Shown piece after piece: positions 56,298-64,000 of a stretch of DNA of 64,000 nt. The notes under the pieces are model-generated. The model made no database searches. It saw nothing but the letters and a program-made list of their open reading frames with translations, and had not been told where the DNA came from. Source of the stretch: DASWNP01 sp036399175 (GTDB lineage: Bacteria > Acidobacteriota > Blastocatellia > Pyrinomonadales > Pyrinomonadaceae); assembly GCA_036399175.1 (NCBI GenBank), contig DASWNP010000059.1, forward strand, positions 186,001 through 250,000. The letters run 5' to 3'. Position numbers and translations under genes: made by a program. How positions within the stretch are numbered: position 1 is the first letter of the stretch; every line of letters begins with the position of its first letter.

Positions 56298-57320
56298 ATG
56301 TTGAATCAATTCACAAGAATCGTATTTCTCGGCGCACTTCTTTGCTGCCCGATGCTCGCCCTTGCCCAAGCGGAGGAGGAAGAAGCCATCGCCGTGAAAA
56401 GTGGCACGGTTCAGAGAAGGACGCGCGTCCGAAGCAGGCCCTCGTCGCGGCGGCGCGTCATCAGTGTGCTTCGCCCAGAATCGAAAGTCCGCATCCTTAG
56501 CCCTGAGACGAGAAGGGGCTTCTATCGCGTAATTTTGGAGAAGGGGCGGCAGGGCTACGTTCGCGCGAGTGATGTGCGCCTCGACGAGCCGCTCTTCAAG
56601 ATGGATGAGGTTAATTCGATCTTAGCCGCGCGGACGAGTCCGCCGTGCGCTGAGTCGCTCGGAGATTGTGAAGATACTGGGTGCGCGAACCTCACCTCAT
56701 CGCACGCCTCATTTAATCAGGCGAAACGTCGTATTCCAACGGGCGCTTCGCCGCGCCTTTTGACATTCGCCGACTTCAGAAGTCTGCAGGACAACGCAGA
56801 CGAGGTTGTGGATCAGGGTTCACAACTCGAAGAGCGCAGCTCGCTACGTAGCTTCAAAGTTTCAAGCGGGACTGTGGATGAGGGAAGTCTCGTGAAGATC
56901 GCTGGCTTCATCGCAAGCGGCCTCGATCCGCACGCGAATTCAGGCGAATCGGTGAACTGTCGCCTGCGCGGGGTGGAGAATAATGACATCCACATCTCGC
57001 TCGCGGCGAGGCCGGCGCATACTGAATTTCAGGGCATCGTCGTGGAAATGGTTCCACAGGATCGCCCCGCAGGCTGGACGATTGCGAAGCTCAGGAAGGC
57101 CAAGCAAGATCGCCGGTTCGTGATGGTCATTGGCGGACTCTTTTATGACAATCTGCACGTCGTAAACTCTAACCCCGCAGACCCGCTTAGGGGAGAGCCG
57201 AAGCGTTTCTCGCTCTGGGAGGTTCATCCCATCACGCGATTCTTCGTCTGCGAGCGCGCGAGAAACGCTTGTAGCCCGAATAACCTGAACCATTGGACGA
57301 CGCTCGAAGATTTTCAATAA
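56298..57320 (+). CDS. Secreted SH3-domain protein within the island
   Basis: 340 aa. Signal peptide (about 1-24, ending LALAQAE), then a bacterial SH3 domain (about 30-95: KSGTVQRRTRVRSRPSSRR, VRILSPETRRGFYRVIL, GYVRASDVRL). After a Cys-containing linker (CAESLGDCEDTGC) the last ~150 residues carry SLVKIAGFIASGLDP, ESVNCRLRG, HISLAARPAHTEFQGIVVEM and LWEVHPITRFFVCE; the final block resembles domains thought to bind DNA or nucleotides in other secreted proteins, but I cannot name it. GTG 56289 is an alternative start. Its place between nuclease and methylase genes is unexpected. Confidence 0.78.
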   Translation: MLNQFTRIVFLGALLCCPMLALAQAEEEEAIAVKSGTVQRRTRVRSRPSSRRRVISVLRPESKVRILSPETRRGFYRVILEKGRQGYVRASDVRLDEPLFKMDEVNSILAARTSPPCAESLGDCEDTGCANLTSSHASFNQAKRRIPTGASPRLLTFADFRSLQDNADEVVDQGSQLEERSSLRSFKVSSGTVDEGSLVKIAGFIASGLDPHANSGESVNCRLRGVENNDIHISLAARPAHTEFQGIVVEMVPQDRPAGWTIAKLRKAKQDRRFVMVIGGLFYDNLHVVNSNPADPLRGEPKRFSLWEVHPITRFFVCERARNACSPNNLNHWTTLEDFQ

Positions 57321-57378
57321 TGCGCGGAAGGGCAACGCCGTCTCGCATCAGGGCGGCGATGAGCAAAGGGAAAGACTA

Positions 57379-59268
57379 ATGCCGATTGAGAGATTGAAGC
57401 CGACGTTTTCGCTTGATGAGGAGCGCCTGCGCGCGTTGGAACAGATTGTGCCGGAGGCGGTTAGTGAGGGGCGGATCAATTGGGAAGTGTTGCGCGAGTT
57501 GTTGGGCGAGCGAGTGGAAGATGAGGCGCTGGGGGCAGAACACTTCGGGCTTTTCTGGCCGGGCAAGCGCGAGGCGCGGAGATTGGCAGCGCGCCCGAGC
57601 AAGGGGACTCTTGTGCCCATGTTGGGTGAAGGTGTGAGTGAAGAGACGACGGAAAACATCTTCATTGAGGGCGATAATCTCGAAGTGCTGAAGCTGTTGC
57701 AGAAGTCTTATTCGGGGCGCATTAAGATGATCTACATTGATCCGCCGTACAATACAGGACAGGATTTTATTTATAAGGACAGTTATACGCAGCCATTGGA
57801 AGAATATCTGAAAGATACACAACAAATTGATGAAGAAGGCAATGTGCTAACCACTAACACTAAAGCTGACGGAAGATTCCATACAAAGTGGCTTAACATG
57901 ATGTATCCGCGACTAAAGTTAGCGAGGAATTTATTAAAAGAGGATGGAATTATCTTCGTTAGTATTGACGACAATGAAGTCCATAATCTGAGGCAGATTA
58001 TGGATGAGATTTTCGGCCCTGAAAACTTCATTGATACGATTATCTGGAAGAAACGATATGGCGGCGGCGCAAAGGAAAAATATTTAGTTTCGCTTCATGA
58101 GTATGTCTTGTTCTATACGAAGAATTACGAGGCTTTAGATAGTATATTCATTCCAACTGATCCTGAGTCAATAGAAAGATATTACAAATTCAGAGATGAG
58201 AATTACGAAATTCGCGGGCCCTTTAGGACGCATCCTCTTGAAGCTACAAAAAGTGTTGGTGTTAGGAAAAACTTGATCTATCCAATACCAGCGCCAGATG
58301 GAACGGAGATACTTCCAGAAAGGCAATGGTGGTGGGATAGAGAAAGGGCTATGACGGCGCTTGAAAAGAAGGAGTTGCACTTCGTTAAAAATAGAGATGG
58401 GAAGTGGAGTGTTCACACAAAGCAGTATCTAAAAGATGAAGAAGGTAAGCAACGAGAAACTAAAGCGTTTTCGATAATTGATAATGCTTTTACCCAACTT
58501 GGAACAGCAGAAATTGCGGAGGTTTTTGGAGACTCAAAAATATTTCCCTTTCCCAAACCCACAAAGCTAATCAAGTCACTCGTTCAAATAGCAAATGCTT
58601 CTGCAGGGGACATTGTTCTTGACTTATTTGCGGGTTCAGGTACGACGGCACACGCCTTAATGGATATGAACGTAACTGACGGCAATGAGCGAAAGTATAT
58701 CTGCATTCAATTTCCAGAAAAGATTGATAAGGAAAAAGACGCCTACAAAGCTGGATACACAACAATTGCAGAAATAACAAAAGAGCGAATACGCAGAGTT
58801 AGCAGAAAAATAAAAAATGAACTTAAAGGTCAACTCTCTCTCGACAATCAAAAGTTCGACTTGGGTTGTAAAGTTTTCAAACTCGACCGATCCAGCTTCC
58901 AAGCGTGGCAAGACTATCGTGGCGACGACATTCGCCAGCTTGAAATTCTCTTCGCTAGTCATGAAACGCCGTTCATTGAAGGCTGGAAAGAGCAAGACGT
59001 TCTGATCGAGCTTCTGCTTATTGAAGGCTTTCCGCTCAATTCCAAAATCGCGCCAGATGATACATTCACCGCTAACAGCGTTGTGCAGATCGAATCCGAC
59101 TTCAGCGCGCACCGCCTCTTCATCTGCGTTGAGCCGAGCATCAACGCTAAGACAATCCAGCGCATCGCCGAGCTTCCGCACGAAGACATCTTCATCTGTC
59201 TGGACAGCGCGCTCACCGATGCCTGTAAAGTACGTCTTGCGGACGTAGGCAACGTCCGCACAATCTAA
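57379..59268 (+). CDS. Type III restriction-modification DNA methyltransferase (Mod)
   Basis: 629 aa. Adenine-N6 methylase with beta-class motif order: DPPYNTGQDFIYKD (D121-Y124) before DLFAGSGTTAHALMDMN (D415-G421). Methylates one strand of its recognition site and directs the Res subunit. The central ~270 residues (target recognition region, from about nt 58070 to 58850) are distinctly more A+T-rich than both flanks. Mod and Res are 23 nt apart on the same strand. ATG 57379 after AAAGGGAAAG. Confidence 0.93.
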   Translation: MPIERLKPTFSLDEERLRALEQIVPEAVSEGRINWEVLRELLGERVEDEALGAEHFGLFWPGKREARRLAARPSKGTLVPMLGEGVSEETTENIFIEGDNLEVLKLLQKSYSGRIKMIYIDPPYNTGQDFIYKDSYTQPLEEYLKDTQQIDEEGNVLTTNTKADGRFHTKWLNMMYPRLKLARNLLKEDGIIFVSIDDNEVHNLRQIMDEIFGPENFIDTIIWKKRYGGGAKEKYLVSLHEYVLFYTKNYEALDSIFIPTDPESIERYYKFRDENYEIRGPFRTHPLEATKSVGVRKNLIYPIPAPDGTEILPERQWWWDRERAMTALEKKELHFVKNRDGKWSVHTKQYLKDEEGKQRETKAFSIIDNAFTQLGTAEIAEVFGDSKIFPFPKPTKLIKSLVQIANASAGDIVLDLFAGSGTTAHALMDMNVTDGNERKYICIQFPEKIDKEKDAYKAGYTTIAEITKERIRRVSRKIKNELKGQLSLDNQKFDLGCKVFKLDRSSFQAWQDYRGDDIRQLEILFASHETPFIEGWKEQDVLIELLLIEGFPLNSKIAPDDTFTANSVVQIESDFSAHRLFICVEPSINAKTIQRIAELPHEDIFICLDSALTDACKVRLADVGNVRTI

Positions 59269-59291
59269 ACGAGCGGGAGACGACAACAAGC

Positions 59292-62279
59292 GTGGTAAAG
59301 AAACTGCAACTGAAGTTCGATCCGAATCAGGACTACCAACTCAACGCAATTCGCAGTGTCGTCAACCTCTTTGAAGGTCTGCCCGAAACGGTGCGCGAGT
59401 TCACGCTCGGCGATGAGACGGTCTCCAACATCCCGCCCGACGAAGTCCTCTACGACACTTCACTACTGGAAAGACTCGCCGCCGTACGCGAACAAAATGG
59501 CTTTATCGAACCCATCGCCGAACTCATCAAAGAAGACGGCATGGAGCTAGAAGGCATTAGCGCCAACTCGCCTGAGCCATTCCCTTACTTCACTGTTGAA
59601 ATGGAGACTGGCACCGGCAAGACCTACGTTTACCTACGCACTATCTATGAATTACGCAAGCGCTACGGCTTTTCAAAATTCATCATCATCGTCCCCTCAA
59701 TAGCCATCTATGAAGGCGTTATCAAGACTGAAGAGATCACGCGCGAACACTTCCGGTCGCTTTATGACAACGAACCCGTCACGCTCATCCCCTACGACGG
59801 CACGCGCCTCTCGCGCGTCCGCATCTTCGCCACCTCTACGCAGGCGCAAATCCTCATCATGACGATTGACGCTTTCAACTCGAAGACGAATAACATCTAC
59901 AAATCTAGCGAGAAACTGCCTGGCGAGCGTTTGCCATACCAGTACATCCAAGAGACGCGCCCCATCATCATCCTCGATGAGCCTCAAAGCATTGACACAA
60001 CCGAGAAGGCTAGAAGCGCGATCCGCACGCTCCATCCCCTCTTCGGTCTTCGCTACAGCGCCACGCACCGTACCAGCCCAAACCTCGTCTATCGGCTCAC
60101 GCCCGTAGAAGCCTATAGGCAAAATCTCGTCAAGAAGATTCAGGTTATTGGCCTTGAAACAGTGGGTAATCTCAATGAAAAGTTTCTCGCACTCGAATCT
60201 ATCTCAGTTCGGCAACCTATCACCGCGAAAGTCAAAACCTATATCCAACAGAGCAGCCTCACACGTGAGGCGGAGGTGATGCTCAAGCATGGCGATGACC
60301 TCTTTAACAAGACGAAACGCGATGAGCACCGCGACGGATACGTTGTTGAAGAGATCAACGCGGCGGAAAAGTTTGTCCTCTTCCAGAACGGCGTGCGTCT
60401 CGCGCAAGGTGACACGCTCGCCCCCTCACGCCCGCAAGTCTTCCAGGCGCAAATCACCGAAACCATCCGGCAACACATGGAGACGCAAAGCCTCTTGCTG
60501 CCGCTCGGTCTTAAAGTCCTCTCACTCTTCTTCATTGATCGCGTCGCCAACTACACGTCAGATCAAGGTATCATTCGCAAACTCTTCGACGCTGCTTTCG
60601 AGAGACTTAAAAAGCAATATCCTCACTTCAACCAATTTAAGGCTGAACAGGTGCGCGATGCATATTTCGCTAAGTCAAAACCGAAGAAAGATGCCGATGA
60701 GTTGGCAATTGACACCGAAGGACGCAACGCTGCCGAACGTGAAGCCGAAAAACGCGCTTTTGAACTCATTATGCGTGACAAAGAAGGTCTGCTTTCCTTC
60801 GACCAACCTGTGTCCTTCATCTTTGCCCACTCTGCGCTCAAAGAAGGCTGGGACAATCCAAATGTCTTCCAAATTTGCACACTCAATCAGACTGTCTCAG
60901 AGATCAAGAAGCGCCAAGAAATTGGTCGCGGGTTACGCCTCGCTGTGAATCAGAACGGCGAGCGAGTCACTGACACAGACGTGAACGTGCTCACGGTAGT
61001 TGCCAACGAGTCTTATGAATCCTATGCTGCCAACCTTCAGCGGGAGTACCTTGAAGACAACAACGAAGCTCCGCCTGTCCCTAAACGCCCTCAGGATGCC
61101 AAAGCCTACCGACGCAATGCGATTTTTGCGAGCGATGACTTCGCGGCCTTCTGGAAGAAGCTCAACAGACGCACGAACTACCAGATCAATGTTGACACAG
61201 ATATCCTCATTGAAGAGTGCGCCGCGCGCCTCAGCAAAGCCGACTTCCCCGAACCGGTCGTTGTACTGACGCGCGGACGTTTCATAGTGACAGAATTTTC
61301 GATCCGGCTCGATAGGGCCACACACGGAACAGCCACAATCACACTTGAAATTAAAGACACAGACGGACGCACAGACATCACTCAGATGCCCATTAGTGCG
61401 CGTATTGACCTTGCTAGAGTCAAACACGACGAGCGGTTACGTGGTTTCAAGGTGGTCGAGATCGCAGGCGAGGGTGACGACGCAGTGGTGAAGTTCAGCA
61501 ACGGCGAGGAGTTGACGCGTTACCAATCCATCTTCTTCAAGAGTGAGAAAGGCCAGCGGGCCGCCGACAAACCTGCCGAAGTTCTTGAAATCGAAAACAC
61601 GTACCCCGTATTCAACTTCATCGCCCGCGCCGCTAAAGAAACATCACTCACGCGCCCTACCCTCAATCGCATCTTCAAGCGTTTACCTGAAGCGACGAAA
61701 AACCTTCTCTTCAAGAATCCCGAAGGCTTCGCTGGCATCTTCATCACAGAGATCAAAACGGTGGTCGCCGACCACATCGCTCAACGTATTGAATTCACGA
61801 TCGATGACCGCGACAGTCTGCACGATGCTGATGAACTCTTCCCCGAAGTAAAATCCTTCCCACAGAAAGAACTCACAGAAGCAGGTGCACGTGGTCTCTA
61901 CGATAAAGTGCAATTGGATTCTGAGGTTGAACAGAAATTCGTCGAGCATGTTCTTCGCCGCCAAGAGGATCACGTCATCTTTTATTTTAAGTTTCCACCT
62001 TCATTCAAAATCCAGCTCCCCAAGATTATCGGCAACTACAATCCCGATTGGGGCATCGTTTGCTACGGCGAAGATGATAAACTCAAACTCCAACTCGTCC
62101 GCGAAACCAAAGGGACAGCCAAACTCACAGCACTCCAATACCCTACTGAAGGCCGCAAGATCATCTGCGCCTCAAAGCACTTTCGCTCACTCGGCATAAA
62201 TTACCGCCACATCACATGGGATGAGCTACGTTGGTGGGCAAGTTCGGATAGTAATGATCCAACTAAGATGTTTACTTGA
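59292..62279 (+). CDS. Type III restriction endonuclease subunit (Res)
   Basis: 995 aa. ATP-dependent helicase-endonuclease: Walker A ETGTGKT (K110), motif II DEPQ (D229-Q232) typical of type III Res, GLRYSATHR, KKRQEIGRGLRLAV, and a C-terminal PD-(D/E)XK nuclease with P918-D919 and ETK (E938-K940). Cuts DNA after ATP-driven communication between two sites when unmodified. Starts at GTG 59292 with a weak, distant GGGAGAC. All key motifs look intact, so the system is probably active. Confidence 0.93.
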   Translation: MVKKLQLKFDPNQDYQLNAIRSVVNLFEGLPETVREFTLGDETVSNIPPDEVLYDTSLLERLAAVREQNGFIEPIAELIKEDGMELEGISANSPEPFPYFTVEMETGTGKTYVYLRTIYELRKRYGFSKFIIIVPSIAIYEGVIKTEEITREHFRSLYDNEPVTLIPYDGTRLSRVRIFATSTQAQILIMTIDAFNSKTNNIYKSSEKLPGERLPYQYIQETRPIIILDEPQSIDTTEKARSAIRTLHPLFGLRYSATHRTSPNLVYRLTPVEAYRQNLVKKIQVIGLETVGNLNEKFLALESISVRQPITAKVKTYIQQSSLTREAEVMLKHGDDLFNKTKRDEHRDGYVVEEINAAEKFVLFQNGVRLAQGDTLAPSRPQVFQAQITETIRQHMETQSLLLPLGLKVLSLFFIDRVANYTSDQGIIRKLFDAAFERLKKQYPHFNQFKAEQVRDAYFAKSKPKKDADELAIDTEGRNAAEREAEKRAFELIMRDKEGLLSFDQPVSFIFAHSALKEGWDNPNVFQICTLNQTVSEIKKRQEIGRGLRLAVNQNGERVTDTDVNVLTVVANESYESYAANLQREYLEDNNEAPPVPKRPQDAKAYRRNAIFASDDFAAFWKKLNRRTNYQINVDTDILIEECAARLSKADFPEPVVVLTRGRFIVTEFSIRLDRATHGTATITLEIKDTDGRTDITQMPISARIDLARVKHDERLRGFKVVEIAGEGDDAVVKFSNGEELTRYQSIFFKSEKGQRAADKPAEVLEIENTYPVFNFIARAAKETSLTRPTLNRIFKRLPEATKNLLFKNPEGFAGIFITEIKTVVADHIAQRIEFTIDDRDSLHDADELFPEVKSFPQKELTEAGARGLYDKVQLDSEVEQKFVEHVLRRQEDHVIFYFKFPPSFKIQLPKIIGNYNPDWGIVCYGEDDKLKLQLVRETKGTAKLTALQYPTEGRKIICASKHFRSLGINYRHITWDELRWWASSDSNDPTKMFT

Positions 62280-62359
62280 AGCACTTCACCGGATTGCAAC
62301 ATCTTATACCTACATTCTAGTAACCACATGGGTCGCAGTTCACATTTTCGTTAAGCTTA

Positions 62360-64000
62360 CTAATCTCTAATGTTCTTGGTCAGTAAGCGCATGATCGTAG
62401 ATGTTAGGCTGCGTATGTCATCCGGCTTTCTCAAAAAGGCATCAGCCCCCGCGCCCCAAGCTTCTGATTCAATGTCACTGCCTGAGAGCATAATGATAGG
62501 GGTTCGCTTCCTGGGCCTCAGTGTTCGCACGTAGCGAATCAACTCTATCCCATTCTGGCCGGGCAGTTCGTTATCGAAAATCAGTAGGTCGTATGCCACA
62601 TTGCTTGCAAGTACTCGCATCGCCTCTATTCCATTGACGCAGCTTTGCACTATCCAACCAGAAGCCTCCAAGGTTTCTTTCACCGCATCCGCAATGAGAT
62701 TGTTATCTTCGACGTGGAGAATGGTGACAGAGCCCGCTTGTGCCTCTCTTGGCTGTGAGCGAACATTTGACGAGATGCTCTTGCGTCTTTTCTCAGGAGG
62801 AGTTCGTAGGTGGATGAGGTCTTTATGCCTACCTTCAAGCATGGCTGAGAGTGTGGCGTGATGCTCTAAACCTAACAGACGCGCTGCACGTGTAACGCTC
62901 CCCTTTGCATCAATCAAAGCTCGCCTTATGTATCTCGCCTCGTAAGCATGTACCCTCTCGAATAGATTGAAGTCAGCCCAAAAATCGGTAAAGCTGCGGA
63001 TTCGTCGTTGCGATATGAAGGCAAGGCGAGCAGACACGATACTGCTCGCACACTCACGCAGCCATGCTATCGTCTCTGAGTCTTGCGTCTGTTTGAGCAA
63101 ATTGTTTGCTCGCTGGTATGTCTCTAATAGTTCCTGCTCCGAGATGCGATCTGCGTGTTCATCAATCAGCGTCAGTAAAGCGCGTGCGGCATCTTCGATA
63201 GCTCCGGCCTGCTCTGCTAAGTTAGCTGCGCGCTTCAATATTCTTTGTGACTCAGCAAAACTACCTAGCCTCCCTAGCACACGAGCTTGTGTGGTAAGTG
63301 CTTCGGCTAATATGCTTTGCTCCCCGCCCTTTTCAAGTACTTGGACTGCACTGCGGATTACACGGTCAGATTCCTTTGCCTTGCCTTGTGCTAACAAAAC
63401 GCGGGCGCGTGTTTCGTCAACCTGTGCCACACTGCCTTTATCTTTAACCTCGACGAACAATAGGCGTGAATAATTTAGGTGTTCATGCGCATCATCGTAG
63501 CGCCCGATAGTGTAGAGCAAAAATCCAAGATTATTTTCTGCGCGGGCGCGATAACTAGTATGCCCTGCCTGTTCAAAATGGATTGAAGCAGCCGTATATT
63601 CGAGAATGGCACGGTCTATGTAATCTGACCGTTTCTCAGATGTCCCTAGCTTCCTGAACACTAAGCCAAGTTCATTGTGGAATTTACCTTTAAGCGCGTC
63701 ATTGGTACTTTCTTCAAATAACTTCGTTGAGTCTGTCAGAATACGAAGCGAGTCGTTATACCGGCCACTGCATGACTCAACCAACACACATCGGATTAAG
63801 ATTTTTGCTCGTAGCTCGGAGTCGTCTTTGTAGGTGAGTTTCTTGAGGGCATCGGCATAGATCACACGCGCCTCATCGTATGCACCCTCCCGCCAGTAAC
63901 AATACCCTAGATCGCTCTGCGCGGCAGCGGCTAGGATAATTTCTCCTAGAGCCTCAAAGCAGGCGATACTTTCACTGATAAGGTCTTTGGCTGCGGCTTG
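62360..64000 (-). CDS. TPR-Fis-HTH-receiver regulator (partial)
   Basis: The frame is open to the window edge, so the N-terminus is missing; at least 546 residues are present. TPR-like helical repeats fill most of it (ACFEALGEIILAAAAQSDLG, RAENNLGFLLYTIGRYDDA, AQARVLGRLGSFAES). A Fis-type helix-turn-helix follows (EARYIRRALIDAKGSVTRAA, RLLGLEHHATLSAML). The C-terminal ~125 residues are a receiver domain (ILHVEDNNLIADAV, phospho-Asp in LLIFDNELPGQNG, MLSGSD, RKPDD). Receiver after DNA-binding domain is an unusual order. Convergent with res. May regulate the island. Confidence 0.85.
   Translation of the reverse strand, partial: QAAAKDLISESIACFEALGEIILAAAAQSDLGYCYWREGAYDEARVIYADALKKLTYKDDSELRAKILIRCVLVESCSGRYNDSLRILTDSTKLFEESTNDALKGKFHNELGLVFRKLGTSEKRSDYIDRAILEYTAASIHFEQAGHTSYRARAENNLGFLLYTIGRYDDAHEHLNYSRLLFVEVKDKGSVAQVDETRARVLLAQGKAKESDRVIRSAVQVLEKGGEQSILAEALTTQARVLGRLGSFAESQRILKRAANLAEQAGAIEDAARALLTLIDEHADRISEQELLETYQRANNLLKQTQDSETIAWLRECASSIVSARLAFISQRRIRSFTDFWADFNLFERVHAYEARYIRRALIDAKGSVTRAARLLGLEHHATLSAMLEGRHKDLIHLRTPPEKRRKSISSNVRSQPREAQAGSVTILHVEDNNLIADAVKETLEASGWIVQSCVNGIEAMRVLASNVAYDLLIFDNELPGQNGIELIRYVRTLRPRKRTPIIMLSGSDIESEAWGAGADAFLRKPDDIRSLTSTIMRLLTKNIRD

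Larger units (their letters stand above)
52265..64000. mobile_element. Integrative genomic island (left part) in tRNA-Asn
   Basis: Starts at the tRNA-Asn break. From here the DNA is visibly more A+T-rich with different codon use, and carries defence-type genes (UvrD-like helicase, PD-(D/E)XK nuclease, type III Mod and Res), a secreted SH3 protein and a TPR regulator. No integrase, transfer or replication gene is in the window; by the geometry of tRNA integration, the right end should carry an intact tRNA-Asn on the minus strand beyond base 64000. Confidence 0.7.

Overview
The window looks like a chromosomal segment of a G+C-rich Acidobacteriota bacterium, most likely class Blastocatellia. This is inferred from the gene mix: an Oar-type TonB-dependent receptor with an N-terminal carboxypeptidase-regulatory-like domain, DUF2911, choice-of-anchor B plus DUF4214, metal-dependent amidohydrolase pairs and large PIG-L deacetylases. 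No rRNA or species marker is present.

Region 1 (1-38.6 kb) is ordinary core genome. It holds proC, a DUF72 protein, a PIG-L deacetylase/small membrane protein/sodium symporter operon, an OmpA-like protein, a TPR lipoprotein, aat, two amidohydrolases, a PAS-GGDEF-EAL protein, rnhB, a group II decarboxylase, recQ, a TauE-type exporter, an ABC exporter, the TonB receptor, a nickel permease and an alcohol dehydrogenase. Its most striking feature is a dispersed family of intergenic elements built from tandem 7-bp units arranged as two inverted arms. I count ten, plus one lying inside a gene, where it encodes the hydrophobic core of a signal peptide. Several fill the whole gap between genes and abut start codons; one supplies the last codons and stop of aat. 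Two copies carry the same loop in opposite orientation, so the family appears to have been copied around.

Region 2 (37.4-44.4 kb) is a polyphosphate-linked cluster: ppk1, a secreted kinase-like protein, a DUF4956 membrane protein and a diadenylate-cyclase-fold (DACNV-like) protein on the minus strand. A second secreted kinase-like paralogue diverges on the other side of ppk1. The two kinase-like proteins share a Lys/Glu pair, an NNWDIKD block and a DLG block; I do not recognise them as a named family.

Region 3 (45.0-52.2 kb) contains a giant exported multicopper oxidase of 1944 residues. Its copper motifs are in permuted order, as might be expected of a very large MnxG/MofA-type oxidase. It is followed by a multi-pass membrane protein.

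Region 4 (52.2 kb to the end) is an integrated island. It starts at a 3' half of tRNA-Asn(GUU) cut exactly in the anticodon loop, after which the DNA becomes visibly more A+T-rich. It carries a UvrD-type helicase and an overlapping PD-(D/E)XK nuclease that together hold one split Fe-S cysteine set, a secreted SH3 protein, a complete type III restriction-modification pair (Mod, Res), and the C-terminal part of a TPR-Fis-receiver regulator. The intact tRNA and the integrase are predicted to lie beyond base 64000.
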